From positions 62,001-126,000 of the forward strand of contig CANJIS010000005.1 in assembly GCA_947474565.1 (NCBI GenBank): a DNA stretch of 64,000 bases, written 5' to 3'. The DNA comes from Alphaproteobacteria bacterium. GTDB taxonomy: Bacteria; Pseudomonadota; Alphaproteobacteria; Micropepsales; Micropepsaceae. The position numbers and the translations under genes are program-made. The notes under the pieces are model-generated. The model was given only the letters and a program-made list of their open reading frames with translations, was not told the origin of the DNA and made no database searches. Positions 26,617 through 35,711 of the stretch are shown here, piece after piece; positions within the stretch are counted from its first letter, which is position 1; the number at the start of each line of letters is the position of its first letter.

Positions 26617-28089
26617 TTACGGCGGCGTCGGCGTCCGGCCCGGCTCAATCGGGGCTTTGACCTGCGGTTTCACCATCGGCTTGACCCCCGGTGTCGGCGC
26701 GGCAGCGGTGTTGGCCGTGGCAGGCGCACCCTGCTGGGGCGGCGTCGGCCGTACCGGGTTTTTGGGCCGCTCGGTGGCCTTGCGGCCTTCGACGGGCGAA
26801 CCGGCCACCACCACCGTCAGCCGCGCAGGATCGAACAGTTTCTTGGCCACCCGCCTCACATCCTCCAGCGATACCTGCTGGATAAGACTGTTGCGCCGCG
26901 CGACATAGCCGATGTCCAGGCCCTGGCGCTGGAAGGTGGAAAGCTGGGCGGCAAAGCCCGAGGTGGACGAAAACGCCAGCGGGAAAGAACCGGTCAGGAA
27001 GGTCTTGGCGTCGTCCAGTTCCGCCTGCGTTGCGCCGGTTCTGGCGAAATCGGCCAGCGTGTCATGCACCACCGTGATGGTGTGGCGCACCGCGTCGGCG
27101 CGCGTGGCCACCGAACCCAGCATGATGGCGGCGCGGTTGTAAGCGCTGACCTGGGTGGAGATGCCATAGGTCAAGCCACGCTTGACCCGCACTTCATCCA
27201 TCAGGTGAGAGGAAAATCCGCCGCCGCCCAGAATGTAGTTGGCGACATAGCCGGGAATGAAATCCGGATCGGCGCGCATGATGCCCGGCAGGCCGAAGAT
27301 GACGGTGGGCTGCGGCACATCCATGGCAATGACATGCGTGCCGGGCGCGCCCAGCCGTCTGATGGCGGGCGGCGAAGCCGGTCGCACATCCGGCACCGGC
27401 TTGAAGGTATCGCCCACCAGCTTGGTCGCTTCGGCGGGGCTGATGTCGCCGGCAATCGAGACTTTCAATCCGCCGCGCACCCAATGGCTGCGGGCAAACC
27501 CGCGCAGATCATCGGGCGTGATGGACGCTACGCTGGCCGGATCGCCGTCGGAATCATGGCCGTAAGGATGGCCATTGAAAAAGGCTTTGACGAAGGCGCG
27601 GCGCGCCACGGTGGGCGGGCGGCTGTCGCCCTGTTGAATGCTCTGCAGAATCTGGGTGCGGATGCGGTTCACCGCTTCGCTGTCAAAGCGCGGATGCAGC
27701 AGCGCGGTCTGCAGCAGCTTCATCGCCTGCGGCATGTTTTCCTTCAGGGACGTCACCGAGATCACCAGCGAGTCACGGTCCACGCTGGCACTGAACTGAA
27801 TCGCCTTGTCGGCCAGGGTTTCATGGAACGCGCGCGTGTCCATGTTGCCTGCGCCTTCGTCGATCAGCGATGCGGCGAAGGACGCCAGCCCGGGCTTGCC
27901 CGCCGGATCGTAAACCGAACCCGCCGGCAACGCCGCCACCACCGCAATGATCGGGACGGTGTGATCTTCCGAAAACCACACTTCGGCATTCTTGCCGAGG
28001 TCGAGCTTCTTGAGTTCGGCAGCGGATACGGGCGCGGCCATCAGCAACAGCGCGCCAACTGCGATTGAAGATAGGATCAACCGCTTCAT
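26617..28089 (-). CDS. M16 peptidase-like protein lacking the zinc site
   Basis: 490 residues with a signal peptide (MKRLILSSIAVGALLLMAAP). Two M16 half-domains are recognisable, but the HxxEH zinc motif is absent: the position reads KPGLASFAASLIDEGAGN. The second half keeps MDEVRVKRGLTYGIS, typical of the M16 C-terminal part. Such proteins pair with an active M16 subunit in a periplasmic heterodimer, as in the alpha/beta mitochondrial processing peptidase and many bacterial pairs. The ATG overlaps the TGA of the active partner (ATGA). The C-terminal tail is Pro/Ala-rich (TPPQQGAPATANTAAAPTP). Confidence 0.88.
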   Translation of the reverse strand: MKRLILSSIAVGALLLMAAPVSAAELKKLDLGKNAEVWFSEDHTVPIIAVVAALPAGSVYDPAGKPGLASFAASLIDEGAGNMDTRAFHETLADKAIQFSASVDRDSLVISVTSLKENMPQAMKLLQTALLHPRFDSEAVNRIRTQILQSIQQGDSRPPTVARRAFVKAFFNGHPYGHDSDGDPASVASITPDDLRGFARSHWVRGGLKVSIAGDISPAEATKLVGDTFKPVPDVRPASPPAIRRLGAPGTHVIAMDVPQPTVIFGLPGIMRADPDFIPGYVANYILGGGGFSSHLMDEVRVKRGLTYGISTQVSAYNRAAIMLGSVATRADAVRHTITVVHDTLADFARTGATQAELDDAKTFLTGSFPLAFSSTSGFAAQLSTFQRQGLDIGYVARRNSLIQQVSLEDVRRVAKKLFDPARLTVVVAGSPVEGRKATERPKNPVRPTPPQQGAPATANTAAAPTPGVKPMVKPQVKAPIEPGRTPTPP

Positions 28090-29522
28090 TTGGGCGCTCC
28101 CGCCGCAACCGGCGTGGCAGCCGGCGGGGCCTTGGGCGCAGCAGCGGCGGCCGCAGGCGGCGGCGAAGCCGGCAGCGGCATCAGGTAAGCGGTCACGGCA
28201 TTGCGCTTGTTGAGGGCGCGCGCCGCCATCACGATTCCTTGGCCCGTCACGGCGCGCACACGCGCCGGCCATTCATTCACATCCTGCACCGTCAGGCCGA
28301 TGGTCAGCGCGCTGCCATAGGCCGATGCCATGGCGTACTGGCTGTCGCGGCGATAGATGACGGAAGAAACCAGCTGTGTCTTGGCGCGGGTCAGTTCGGT
28401 GGCCGACGGCGCCTTGGCGGTGAAGCCTTGCAGCACCTGATCCATCGCCTTTTCCAGCGTCTCCAGCGACACGCCGGGGCGCGGCACGGCATATAGGCTG
28501 AACTCGGCGGCATCGCGGGCATAGCCGTCATAATTGGCCCCCGCATCGGAGGCGATTTTTTTCTGCTCCACCAGGGTGCGATAGACCGTGCTGGTTTCGC
28601 CGGACCCCATGATCTGGGACAGCAGTTCCAGGCTTTCCGCCTGACCCTGCCCGGCCTGGGCATAAGACGGCACGCGATAGGAACGGGTGAAGACCGGCAC
28701 CTTGGCGTCGGGGCGGCGCACCACCATGCGGGTTTCCGCCAGGCGCGGCGGTTCGGAGAATTCGGCGCGGGGTTCAAGATCGCGCGCCGGCAGCTTGCCA
28801 TAAGAGGCCTGCGCCATGGTGCGGATTTCTTCCGGCGTCACATCGCCCGCCACCACCAGGATGGCGTTGTTGGGCGCGTAATGATGGTCATAGAAATTCT
28901 GCGCCGACACACGGTCGATGCGGCGGATTTCATCGGCCCAGCCGATCACCGGCCGGCCATAAGGATGCGACAGGTGCAGCGCCGCCGCCATCTGTTCGCC
29001 CACCAGCGCCTGGGGACTGTTGTCCACCCGCATGCGGCGCTCTTCCATCACCACATCGCGTTCGGTGACGACATTGTTGTCGGACAGATCGAGATTGGCG
29101 ATACGGTCGGCTTCCAGATCCATCGCCAGCGGCAAGCGGTCGGCGGCGATCTGCTCGTAGAAGGCGGTATAGTCGTGGCTGGTGAAGGCGTTGTTCTCGC
29201 CGCCATTCTTGGCGATGAGCTGGGAGAATTGATCGCCCGGCACCTTCTTGGTGCCGCGGAACATCATATGCTCGAAGAAATGGGCCAGGCCCGAAACACC
29301 GGGCGGATCATCGACCGCGCCCACCTTGAACCACACCATTTGCGTCACGACCGGCGCACGATGATCGGGGATCACCAGCACCTGCATGCCGTTCTGCAGC
29401 GCGAACTGGAAAACCGGCGAGGATTGCGGACGGGACGCGGGCGCTTGCGCGCGCGACGCACCCGCCACGGGCAAGATCATAAGGCCGGCAAGCAAGCCAG
29501 CTTTGAGCTTAGAACCAGTCAA
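28086..29522 (-). CDS. M16 zinc metallopeptidase, active subunit
   Basis: 478 residues with the TTG at 29522 as the most plausible start: it gives MTGSKLKAGLLAGLMILPVA as signal peptide and overlaps the DUF3035 stop by 14 bases. No strong Shine-Dalgarno is visible, so the start is tentative. The inverted zinc motif HFFEH is present in SGLAHFFEHMMFRGT, followed by ENNAFTSHDYTAFYEQ and the distal Glu in VVMEERRMRVD. Periplasmic processing or degradation of small peptides is expected. The C-terminal Ala/Pro tail resembles that of its partner. Confidence 0.9.
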   Translation of the reverse strand: MTGSKLKAGLLAGLMILPVAGASRAQAPASRPQSSPVFQFALQNGMQVLVIPDHRAPVVTQMVWFKVGAVDDPPGVSGLAHFFEHMMFRGTKKVPGDQFSQLIAKNGGENNAFTSHDYTAFYEQIAADRLPLAMDLEADRIANLDLSDNNVVTERDVVMEERRMRVDNSPQALVGEQMAAALHLSHPYGRPVIGWADEIRRIDRVSAQNFYDHHYAPNNAILVVAGDVTPEEIRTMAQASYGKLPARDLEPRAEFSEPPRLAETRMVVRRPDAKVPVFTRSYRVPSYAQAGQGQAESLELLSQIMGSGETSTVYRTLVEQKKIASDAGANYDGYARDAAEFSLYAVPRPGVSLETLEKAMDQVLQGFTAKAPSATELTRAKTQLVSSVIYRRDSQYAMASAYGSALTIGLTVQDVNEWPARVRAVTGQGIVMAARALNKRNAVTAYLMPLPASPPPAAAAAAPKAPPAATPVAAGAPK

Positions 29523-29988
29523 ACCAACCGCCAGAACTCTTGGGCGCCACCGTCGGCTTGGCCGTGGGCGTAATCTTGCCGCTGAGAACGCGGTCGGTGA
29601 AGCTTTGATCCGCGGCAGCAGCGGCGGTGCGGTCATCGGCGCGAAGCTGGGCGCGAATGGTGGGATCGGCCTTCTGCGCCCCCGCCGTGGCCAGCAGCAT
29701 GCGCTCGCCTTGAGAATAGGAGCCGTTGAAGGATTGCGCCGCCAGCTGGGTGTCGTTGGTGAACAAGGCGGCCTGGGCCGAGCTGGTGGGGTCCATCTGG
29801 TTCAGCGGCGGCGCGCCGGGCGCGGGCGGCTGCAGATTGAAATTGGGCGGAATGATCAAGGGCGCCTTGGTCATCACCGCGAACTCATCCGGCGTCTGCT
29901 TGGTCAGACCGGCATTGCGGCGAAGCGTGTCGCAACCGGTGAGCGAAACCGTCAGTGCCAAGGCAGTGAGTACAAGAGTACGGCGCAT
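29509..29988 (-). CDS. DUF3035 lipoprotein
   Basis: 159 residues. Signal peptide with lipobox LTGCDTLRR, so an outer-membrane or periplasmic lipoprotein with mature Cys at about 19. The family-typical motif TPDEFAVMTKAPLIIPPNF and LQPPAPGAPP follows the N-terminus, and the protein ends with an aromatic GGWFDWF. DUF3035 proteins are alphaproteobacterial, usually sit beside lspA and the M16 pair as here, and lack an assigned function. Lies 9 bases after lspA on the same strand, in an operon running ileS-lspA-DUF3035-M16-M16. Confidence 0.87.
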   Translation of the reverse strand: MRRTLVLTALALTVSLTGCDTLRRNAGLTKQTPDEFAVMTKAPLIIPPNFNLQPPAPGAPPLNQMDPTSSAQAALFTNDTQLAAQSFNGSYSQGERMLLATAGAQKADPTIRAQLRADDRTAAAAADQSFTDRVLSGKITPTAKPTVAPKSSGGWFDWF

Positions 29989-29997
29989 AGACCTTCC

Positions 29998-30504
29998 TTA
30001 TGTTCCGCCTTCAGACGGATTGGGGTGCTCGGGCTTGAGCACCTCATACATGATCGCGATGGCGCCAAAGGTAATGGCAACATCCGCTATATTGAAGACA
30101 TACCAGTCATAGCCGAAGCCGTAAAAGTGGAAAAAATCGGCAACCCGGCCATAAACGATACGGTCGGCCACATTTCCAATGGCGCCGCCGATTATAAGGC
30201 CAATGCCAATCCCCAGGGAAACACTGGTCAGTTTCCAAAGCCAGATGCCCAAACCGATGATGGCGCCCAGGGAAAAAATCACCAAGGCGGCGGTGCCTAT
30301 CCAGCTGGAAGCCGGGAACAATCCGTAGGAAATGCCCGGGTTCCAATCCATGACCAGGTTAAAAAACGGCAAGACCGGCACGGCCTCGCCCGGCGCCATG
30401 GCCGCAAAGCCCGCGCCATATAAAAGGTACAGCTTGCTGCCCTGGTCGGCGATCAGCGCCAGCACCGCCAAAATCAGCCCCAGGTTCCGCGGCGTCATGT
30501 TCAT
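29998..30504 (-). CDS. lspA: Lipoprotein signal peptidase
   Basis: 168 residues from the ATG at 30504, which overlaps the ileS stop (ATGA). Four membrane helices. The two catalytic aspartates lie in GNVADRIVYGRVADFF and VFNIADVAITFGAI, the conserved aspartyl protease motifs of signal peptidase II. The enzyme cleaves prolipoprotein signal peptides before the lipidated Cys in the inner membrane. Several lipoproteins in this window are candidate substrates. Confidence 0.95.
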   Translation of the reverse strand: MNMTPRNLGLILAVLALIADQGSKLYLLYGAGFAAMAPGEAVPVLPFFNLVMDWNPGISYGLFPASSWIGTAALVIFSLGAIIGLGIWLWKLTSVSLGIGIGLIIGGAIGNVADRIVYGRVADFFHFYGFGYDWYVFNIADVAITFGAIAIMYEVLKPEHPNPSEGGT

Positions 30505-33401
30505 GCCGGGGCCATGGCCGCGTCGCAGCGGTTGCACAGATCCGGATTGTTCTTGTGGCTGCCCACTTCCGGCAGCACCCGCCAGCAGCGGCCGCATTTG
30601 TGGCCCTTGGCCAATGCCGCCACCGCCGCGACGTCTTTTACGTCGGGAAGCTGGAATGCACCTTCGGGCAGAATGCCGGTCATCACCTTGAAGCCCGAGG
30701 TGATCGCCACTTCTTCAAACGGCACCGAGGCCAGCAATTCGGCATCGCTTTCCTGGATGACATGCAAGGCGGGCGCCGCTTCCAGGCTGGCGCCCATCTT
30801 CTTGGCGGCGCGCTCCACTTCCAGGGCGCCGGTGACGACGCGGCGCAGTTCGCGCAAGCGTTTCCACTTTTCGATCAGGCCGGGATTCTTCCACTGCGCC
30901 GGCGTTTCCAGGAACGACTGCAGATGCACACTTTCCTGTTCGCCCGGGAAGCGCGACAGCCAGGCTTCCTCCATGGTGAAGCACAGGATGGGCGCGAACC
31001 AGGTGACGATGCGGCGGAAAATCTCGTCGGTGACGGTGCGCACCGCACGGCGGCGGTCGGCATTCGCGGGATCGCAATACAGTGCATCCTTGCGGATGTC
31101 GAAATAGAAAGCCGACAGCTCGTTGGTGCAGAAGGAAAACAGCGTGGAGGTGACGCGGTTGAAATCGTAACTCGCATAACCAGCTCGAATTTGTTCATCC
31201 AGCTCCGCCAGCTTGGCCAGCATGAACCGCTCCAGCTCCGGCATCTTGTCCGTGCCGATGCGTTCCTTTTCATCGAAGCCCGACAGATTGGCCAGCATGA
31301 AGCGGATGGTGTTGCGCAACCGGCGATAGGCATCGACGTTGGCGTTCAGAATATCCTGGCCGATGCGCAGGTCTTCGGTGAAATCCGATGACGCCGCCCA
31401 CAGGCGCAAGATATCCGCGCCATGCTTTTCCGCGATCACCTGGGGCGCCAGGGTATTGCCCAGCGACTTGGACATTTTGCGGCCCTGGTCATCGAGCACG
31501 AAGCCATGCGTCAGCACGCCCTTGTAGGGGGCGTGTCCGCTTGTGCCGACAGCTTCCAGCAGCGAAGACTGGAACCAGCCGCGATGCTGGTCGGAGCCTT
31601 CCAGATACAGGTCCGCCTGCTTGGCGCGTGGCCAATGCGGATCAATCGGCTCTTCAAACGTGAAGACATGGGTCGAGCCGGAATCGAACCACACGTCCAG
31701 AATGTCGGTGACTTGTTCAAAGTCTTCGGCTTTCCGGCCCGGGCCCAGAAAGCGTTCCGGCTTTGAGGTAAACCAGGCATCGGCGCCTTCGGCTTCAAAC
31801 GCCGCCGCGATGCGCTTGAACATCTCCGGATCGTTGACAACCTTGCCGGTGGCCCTTTCGACAAAAATTGCCAGCGGCACGCCCCAGGCGCGTTGACGCG
31901 ACAGCACCCAGTCGGGACGGCTTTCCACCATGGCGCCGATGCGGGTCTGGCCGCGCGGCGGATACCATTTGGTTTCTTCAATCGCCTTCATCGCCAGCTG
32001 GCGCAGCGTCTTGCCGTCTAAGAAGGGCTTATCAATCGCCACAAACCATTGCGGCGTGGCGCGGTAGATCACCGGCGCCTTGGAGCGCCAGCTATGGGGA
32101 TAGGAATGGCGAAGCGAACCCTTGGCCAGCAGCTTGCTGCGCTCGATCAATTCCTTGATCACCGCACCATTGGCGTCGCCATCCTTGCCTTCGGGCGTCA
32201 GGATGCGCTTGCCCGCGAAAATCGGCACGTTCGCTGAAAAGCTGCCGTCGGGCTGCACCAGGTTGAAGGCGTCGGGATTGGTCTTGGCGTAGTCGGGGAA
32301 GTTCGACATCACCAGTTCGAAGTCGTCTTCGCCATGACCGGGCGCGGTATGAACAAAGCCGGTGCCGGTATCGGCGGTAACGTGCGCGCCGGGCAACACC
32401 GGCACGGGGAAATCATAGCCCTGGCTGCGGAACGGATGCGCCGCCACCAGCGACTTCAATTCATCGGTGGTGACGCCGCGCACCCGCGACAGCATCGCCT
32501 TGGCCTTGACCGCGACATCTTCCGCCAGCGTGTCGGCCAGGATCAGTTGTTCGCCGGGCCGCGCCAAGGAACCTTCCGCTGCATCGCCGATCTGATACAG
32601 GCCGTAGGAAATCTCCGGCGAAAACGCGATGGCGCGGTTGCCCGGAATGGTCCAGGGCGTGGTGGTCCAGATCACGATGAAAGTGTGCGCCAATTCCTTC
32701 GGCGCGGTGGCCAGCGGAAATTTGACATAAATCTCGGGCGACGACTTGTCGTGATATTCGACTTCGGCATCGGCCAGCGCCGTCTTTTCCACCGGCGACC
32801 ACATCACGGGTCTGAAGCCGCGATAGAGCAGACCATTTTCGACGAACTTCGTGGCTTCGCGGGCGATCACCGCTTCGGCCTTGAAGTTCATGGTGGTGTA
32901 GGGCCGCTCGAAATCACCCATCTGGCCCAGGCGCTGAATCTGCGCCCGCTGCACATTCAGCCAGTGGCTGGCGAACTGGCGGCACTCGTGACGAAGAACG
33001 TCCTTGGGAATTTCATCCTTCGCTCTGCCCTCGGCGCGGAATTTTTCTTCCACTTTCCATTCGATGGGCAAGCCGTGACAGTCCCAGCCCGGCACATAGG
33101 GCGCGTCCATGCCCAGCATGCCCTGGGAGCGCACGACGAAATCCTTGAGAATGTGATTGAGGCCGGTGCCGGAATGGATATCGCCATTGGCATAGATCGG
33201 GCCGTCATGAAGGATGAAAAGCGGCTTGCCCCGCGCCTTCTGGCGCAGCTTGCCGTAGAGGTCCATCGCCGCCCAGCGCGCCAGCCAACCCGGCTCAGCC
33301 ACGGGCAGGCCCGCCTTCATGGGAAAATCGGTGGTGGGCAGGAACAGGCTGGATCGATAATCTTTGCCGGAATCCTTGGGATTTTTGGGGGTGTCGGACA
33401 T
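30501..33401 (-). CDS. ileS: Isoleucyl-tRNA synthetase
   Basis: 966 residues from the ATG at 33401. Class Ia synthetase: ATP-binding signature in IYANGDIHSGTGLNHILKD, where the usual HIGH is HSGT; the KMSKS loop GRKMSKSLGNT; an editing domain between them (WTTTPWTIPGNRAIAF, TGTGFVHTAPGHGEDD); and the C-terminal zinc-binding HKCGRCWRVLP...LCNRCD typical of bacterial IleRS. It charges tRNA-Ile with isoleucine in the cytoplasm. ribF lies 26 bases upstream on the same strand. Confidence 0.97.
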   Translation of the reverse strand: MSDTPKNPKDSGKDYRSSLFLPTTDFPMKAGLPVAEPGWLARWAAMDLYGKLRQKARGKPLFILHDGPIYANGDIHSGTGLNHILKDFVVRSQGMLGMDAPYVPGWDCHGLPIEWKVEEKFRAEGRAKDEIPKDVLRHECRQFASHWLNVQRAQIQRLGQMGDFERPYTTMNFKAEAVIAREATKFVENGLLYRGFRPVMWSPVEKTALADAEVEYHDKSSPEIYVKFPLATAPKELAHTFIVIWTTTPWTIPGNRAIAFSPEISYGLYQIGDAAEGSLARPGEQLILADTLAEDVAVKAKAMLSRVRGVTTDELKSLVAAHPFRSQGYDFPVPVLPGAHVTADTGTGFVHTAPGHGEDDFELVMSNFPDYAKTNPDAFNLVQPDGSFSANVPIFAGKRILTPEGKDGDANGAVIKELIERSKLLAKGSLRHSYPHSWRSKAPVIYRATPQWFVAIDKPFLDGKTLRQLAMKAIEETKWYPPRGQTRIGAMVESRPDWVLSRQRAWGVPLAIFVERATGKVVNDPEMFKRIAAAFEAEGADAWFTSKPERFLGPGRKAEDFEQVTDILDVWFDSGSTHVFTFEEPIDPHWPRAKQADLYLEGSDQHRGWFQSSLLEAVGTSGHAPYKGVLTHGFVLDDQGRKMSKSLGNTLAPQVIAEKHGADILRLWAASSDFTEDLRIGQDILNANVDAYRRLRNTIRFMLANLSGFDEKERIGTDKMPELERFMLAKLAELDEQIRAGYASYDFNRVTSTLFSFCTNELSAFYFDIRKDALYCDPANADRRRAVRTVTDEIFRRIVTWFAPILCFTMEEAWLSRFPGEQESVHLQSFLETPAQWKNPGLIEKWKRLRELRRVVTGALEVERAAKKMGASLEAAPALHVIQESDAELLASVPFEEVAITSGFKVMTGILPEGAFQLPDVKDVAAVAALAKGHKCGRCWRVLPEVGSHKNNPDLCNRCDAAMAPA

Positions 33402-33427
33402 GGGTACCGCTTCTAAACGACCCGGTA

Positions 33428-34393
33428 TCAAGCGTCCAGTTTGGGCTTCGAAGGGGCCGCCGCCAGGATCGCCCGCGCCCGGTCCGCATCCTTGCCGATC
33501 TGGGCGATCAGGGCGGGCAAGCCGTCGAATTTCGCCTCGGGGCGGATATAGGCAATCAGCTCCACCTGCAGATGCTTGCCGTAAAGATCGCCGTCGAAAT
33601 CGAACAGATGCGCTTCCATCAGCGGCACCTTGGTCTCATACATGGGCCGGATGCCGAAATTGGCGACGCCGTCGCGGCGGGCGACCTCCCGCTCATTGTC
33701 GGTGATGACCACGCGCACGGCATAGACGCCGAAGGCCGGCGCGAAACAGTGGCCCAGATGCATGTTGGCGGTGGGAAAGCCCATGGTGCGGCCGCGCTTG
33801 TCGCCATGCTCGACCCGGGCTTCCACCGCCCAGAAGCGGCCCAGCAACCTTGCGGCTTCTTCCGGCCGCGCCGCCGCCAGAAGATCGCGGATGCGGGTGG
33901 AGGAAATCTTTTCCGCGCCACTGCGCACCATCTCGAACGCGGTGACGAAAAACCCGTCCGCCGCGCCCATGGTTTTCAGCCGGACGATATTGCCGCCGCG
34001 CCCTTTGCCGAATTCAAAATCCGGTCCCACCACCACGCCGGCGACACCAAGCCCGTCTTTCAGAATGTCCTTCACAAAAACTTCGGCGGTGCGCGCCGCC
34101 ATGGCGGCATCAAACGGCAGCGCGAAGAACGCGTCCACGCCCAATTCCGCCAGCAGCCGCGCCTTGGTGCGCAGCGGTGTCAGACGAATAGAGGTGGGAC
34201 CGGGCCGGAAATATTCCTGCGGGTGCGGCTCGAACGCCATCACCGAAACCGGGCCGCCCACGGTGCGGGCCTGCCAGTGCGCCTGTTCGATCAGCGCCTG
34301 ATGACCGCGATGCACGCCGTCGAAATTGCCGATCGCCACCACCGAACCCTTCAGGTTCGCCGGCACATCGTCAAAGTGACGGAAGATGCGCAT
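33428..34393 (-). CDS. ribF: Bifunctional riboflavin kinase / FAD synthetase
   Basis: 321 residues. The N-terminal nucleotidyltransferase domain has AIGNFDGVHRGHQALIEQ, FEPHPQEYFRP and the ISSTRIRDLLA signature. The C-terminal riboflavin kinase domain carries GDKRGRTMGFPTANMHL, GVYAVRV and VANFGIRPMY. It converts riboflavin to FMN and then FAD, cofactors used by several proteins of this window. The ATG shares one base with the TGA of the MaoC gene (TGATG), indicating translational coupling. Position upstream of ileS and lspA is common in proteobacteria. Confidence 0.95.
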   Translation of the reverse strand: MRIFRHFDDVPANLKGSVVAIGNFDGVHRGHQALIEQAHWQARTVGGPVSVMAFEPHPQEYFRPGPTSIRLTPLRTKARLLAELGVDAFFALPFDAAMAARTAEVFVKDILKDGLGVAGVVVGPDFEFGKGRGGNIVRLKTMGAADGFFVTAFEMVRSGAEKISSTRIRDLLAAARPEEAARLLGRFWAVEARVEHGDKRGRTMGFPTANMHLGHCFAPAFGVYAVRVVITDNEREVARRDGVANFGIRPMYETKVPLMEAHLFDFDGDLYGKHLQVELIAYIRPEAKFDGLPALIAQIGKDADRARAILAAAPSKPKLDA

Positions 34394-34818
34394 CAGACTT
34401 CCGGTGCCGGCTTCTTGGGCGCCATCACCAGCGCCTCGCCCGTTACCACCAGCTTGCCGTCCACTTCGCAGCGGCAATCCAGCACCACGCGGCGGTTTTC
34501 CCGCAATTCCTTCACGGTGACAGTGGTCAACACCGCATCGCCGATGCGGACCGGGGCTTTGAATTCGGTGTTGGCCGAAATGAAGATGGTGCCCGGGCCG
34601 GGCAATTCATTGCCGATCACCGCGGACATGAAGCCGATGGACAAGACGCCATGCGCCACCCGGCCTCGGAACACGGTCTTCTTGGCGTATTCTTCGTCGA
34701 AATGCACCGGGTTCATGTCGCCGGTGGCTTCGCCGAACAATTGAATGTCACGCTCGGTGACGGTGTGGGAAATGAACGCCGATTGGCCCAGTTTCAAATC
34801 ATCGTAATAGAAGGTCAT
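34393..34818 (-). CDS. MaoC-family (R)-hydratase-like protein
   Basis: 141 residues from the ATG at 34818 (MTFYYDDLKLGQSAF). Hot-dog fold of the MaoC family with the catalytic pattern DIQLFGEATGDMNPVHFDEEYA and FRGRVAHGVLSIGFMSAVIG, where the Asp and His of D..N.H are active-site residues. Such proteins hydrate enoyl-CoA esters, e.g. (R)-3-hydroxyacyl-CoA formation. Lies between the HAD protein and ribF in one tight operon. Confidence 0.88.
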   Translation of the reverse strand: MTFYYDDLKLGQSAFISHTVTERDIQLFGEATGDMNPVHFDEEYAKKTVFRGRVAHGVLSIGFMSAVIGNELPGPGTIFISANTEFKAPVRIGDAVLTTVTVKELRENRRVVLDCRCEVDGKLVVTGEALVMAPKKPAPEV

Positions 34819-34822
34819 GCGC

Positions 34823-35662
34823 TCACCATACCAACTTGCGGGACGCCGCCATTGCGGTGACGCCATGTTTTGCGAACAGCTTGCTTAAGTGATCGGCGGA
34901 GTAGGGTTCGACATCCTCGCCATGCACGCCATCGGCGATGAACAGAACATCCAGCCCGGCCTTGTTGGCCCCGGCGACATCGGTGAACATGCCGTCGCCC
35001 ACCGCCAATGGCCGCGATGCATTGCCGATGGTCTTCAGCGCCATGTCGTAAACCGGCAGATGGGGCTTGCCGTAATAGATCGCGGTGCCGCCCAGCTTTT
35101 CATATTCTTTCGCCAGCGCGCCTGCGCAGTAGCAAAGCTGCGCCCCACGGTGCACCACAAGATCGGGATTGGCGCAGAGCATGGTGAGACCCCTCTCCCG
35201 CATGGCAATCAGCCTGCCGGTATAATCTTGCGGGGTTTCGGTCAGGTCGTCCACCAAGCCGGTGCAAAAAGCGATCTGCGCTTTATCAATGCCGGTGAGG
35301 TTCAATCCCAGCCCGTCCAGCAGCGGCAGATCCTTGTCGGGGCCTATATAGTAAAGTGGAAGACCGCGGGCGCCCCGTCGCACCAGCTCGGCCCGGGCGG
35401 CGGCGCCGGAGCTGACAATGGCGTCGTAGCAGCCTTCCGGCACGCCAACCTGGGCGCACTGGGCGGCCACTTCCGATGTCAGGCGCGGGGCATTGGTCAG
35501 CAGCACCACGGGCCCGTGTTTGGCGCGGAACTGCTTCAGGGCCTCAGCCGCCGCAGGATGGGCGGCCTTGCCGTCATGGATCACGCCCCAGACATCGCAG
35601 ATCAGGGCATCATAGCCGGATGCGATTTCGGACAGGCCGGTGATGAGACGGGGAGCGGTCAT
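34823..35662 (-). CDS. HAD-superfamily IIA hydrolase, TIGR01459 type
   Basis: 279 residues from MTAPRL at 35662; an ATG at 35674 adds four residues, and neither has a clear Shine-Dalgarno. HAD motif I is DALICDVWGVIHDG, motif II PVVLLTNAPR, and the C2-type cap and motif IV region GKPHLPVYDMAL ... PLAVGDGMFTDVAGANKAG. This matches the alphaproteobacterial TIGR01459 (HAD-IIA) family of phosphatases with unknown substrate. Starts the operon that continues into MaoC, ribF, ileS and lspA. Confidence 0.88.
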   Translation of the reverse strand: MTAPRLITGLSEIASGYDALICDVWGVIHDGKAAHPAAAEALKQFRAKHGPVVLLTNAPRLTSEVAAQCAQVGVPEGCYDAIVSSGAAARAELVRRGARGLPLYYIGPDKDLPLLDGLGLNLTGIDKAQIAFCTGLVDDLTETPQDYTGRLIAMRERGLTMLCANPDLVVHRGAQLCYCAGALAKEYEKLGGTAIYYGKPHLPVYDMALKTIGNASRPLAVGDGMFTDVAGANKAGLDVLFIADGVHGEDVEPYSADHLSKLFAKHGVTAMAASRKLVW

Positions 35663-35711
35663 GTTCGAGCGCATGACATGAGAGCACCAGCCAGGTCAAA
35701 CCCAGCCTAGC

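Noticed and set aside
33000-33200. HSGT in place of HIGH in IleRS as a loss-of-function mark
   Set aside because: The first His and Gly are kept, and the final position of the HIGH motif varies in class I synthetases; the rest of the enzyme is intact.
32334-33416. 360-codon frame opposite ileS
   Set aside because: Antisense to a complete synthetase; no start signal or domain.
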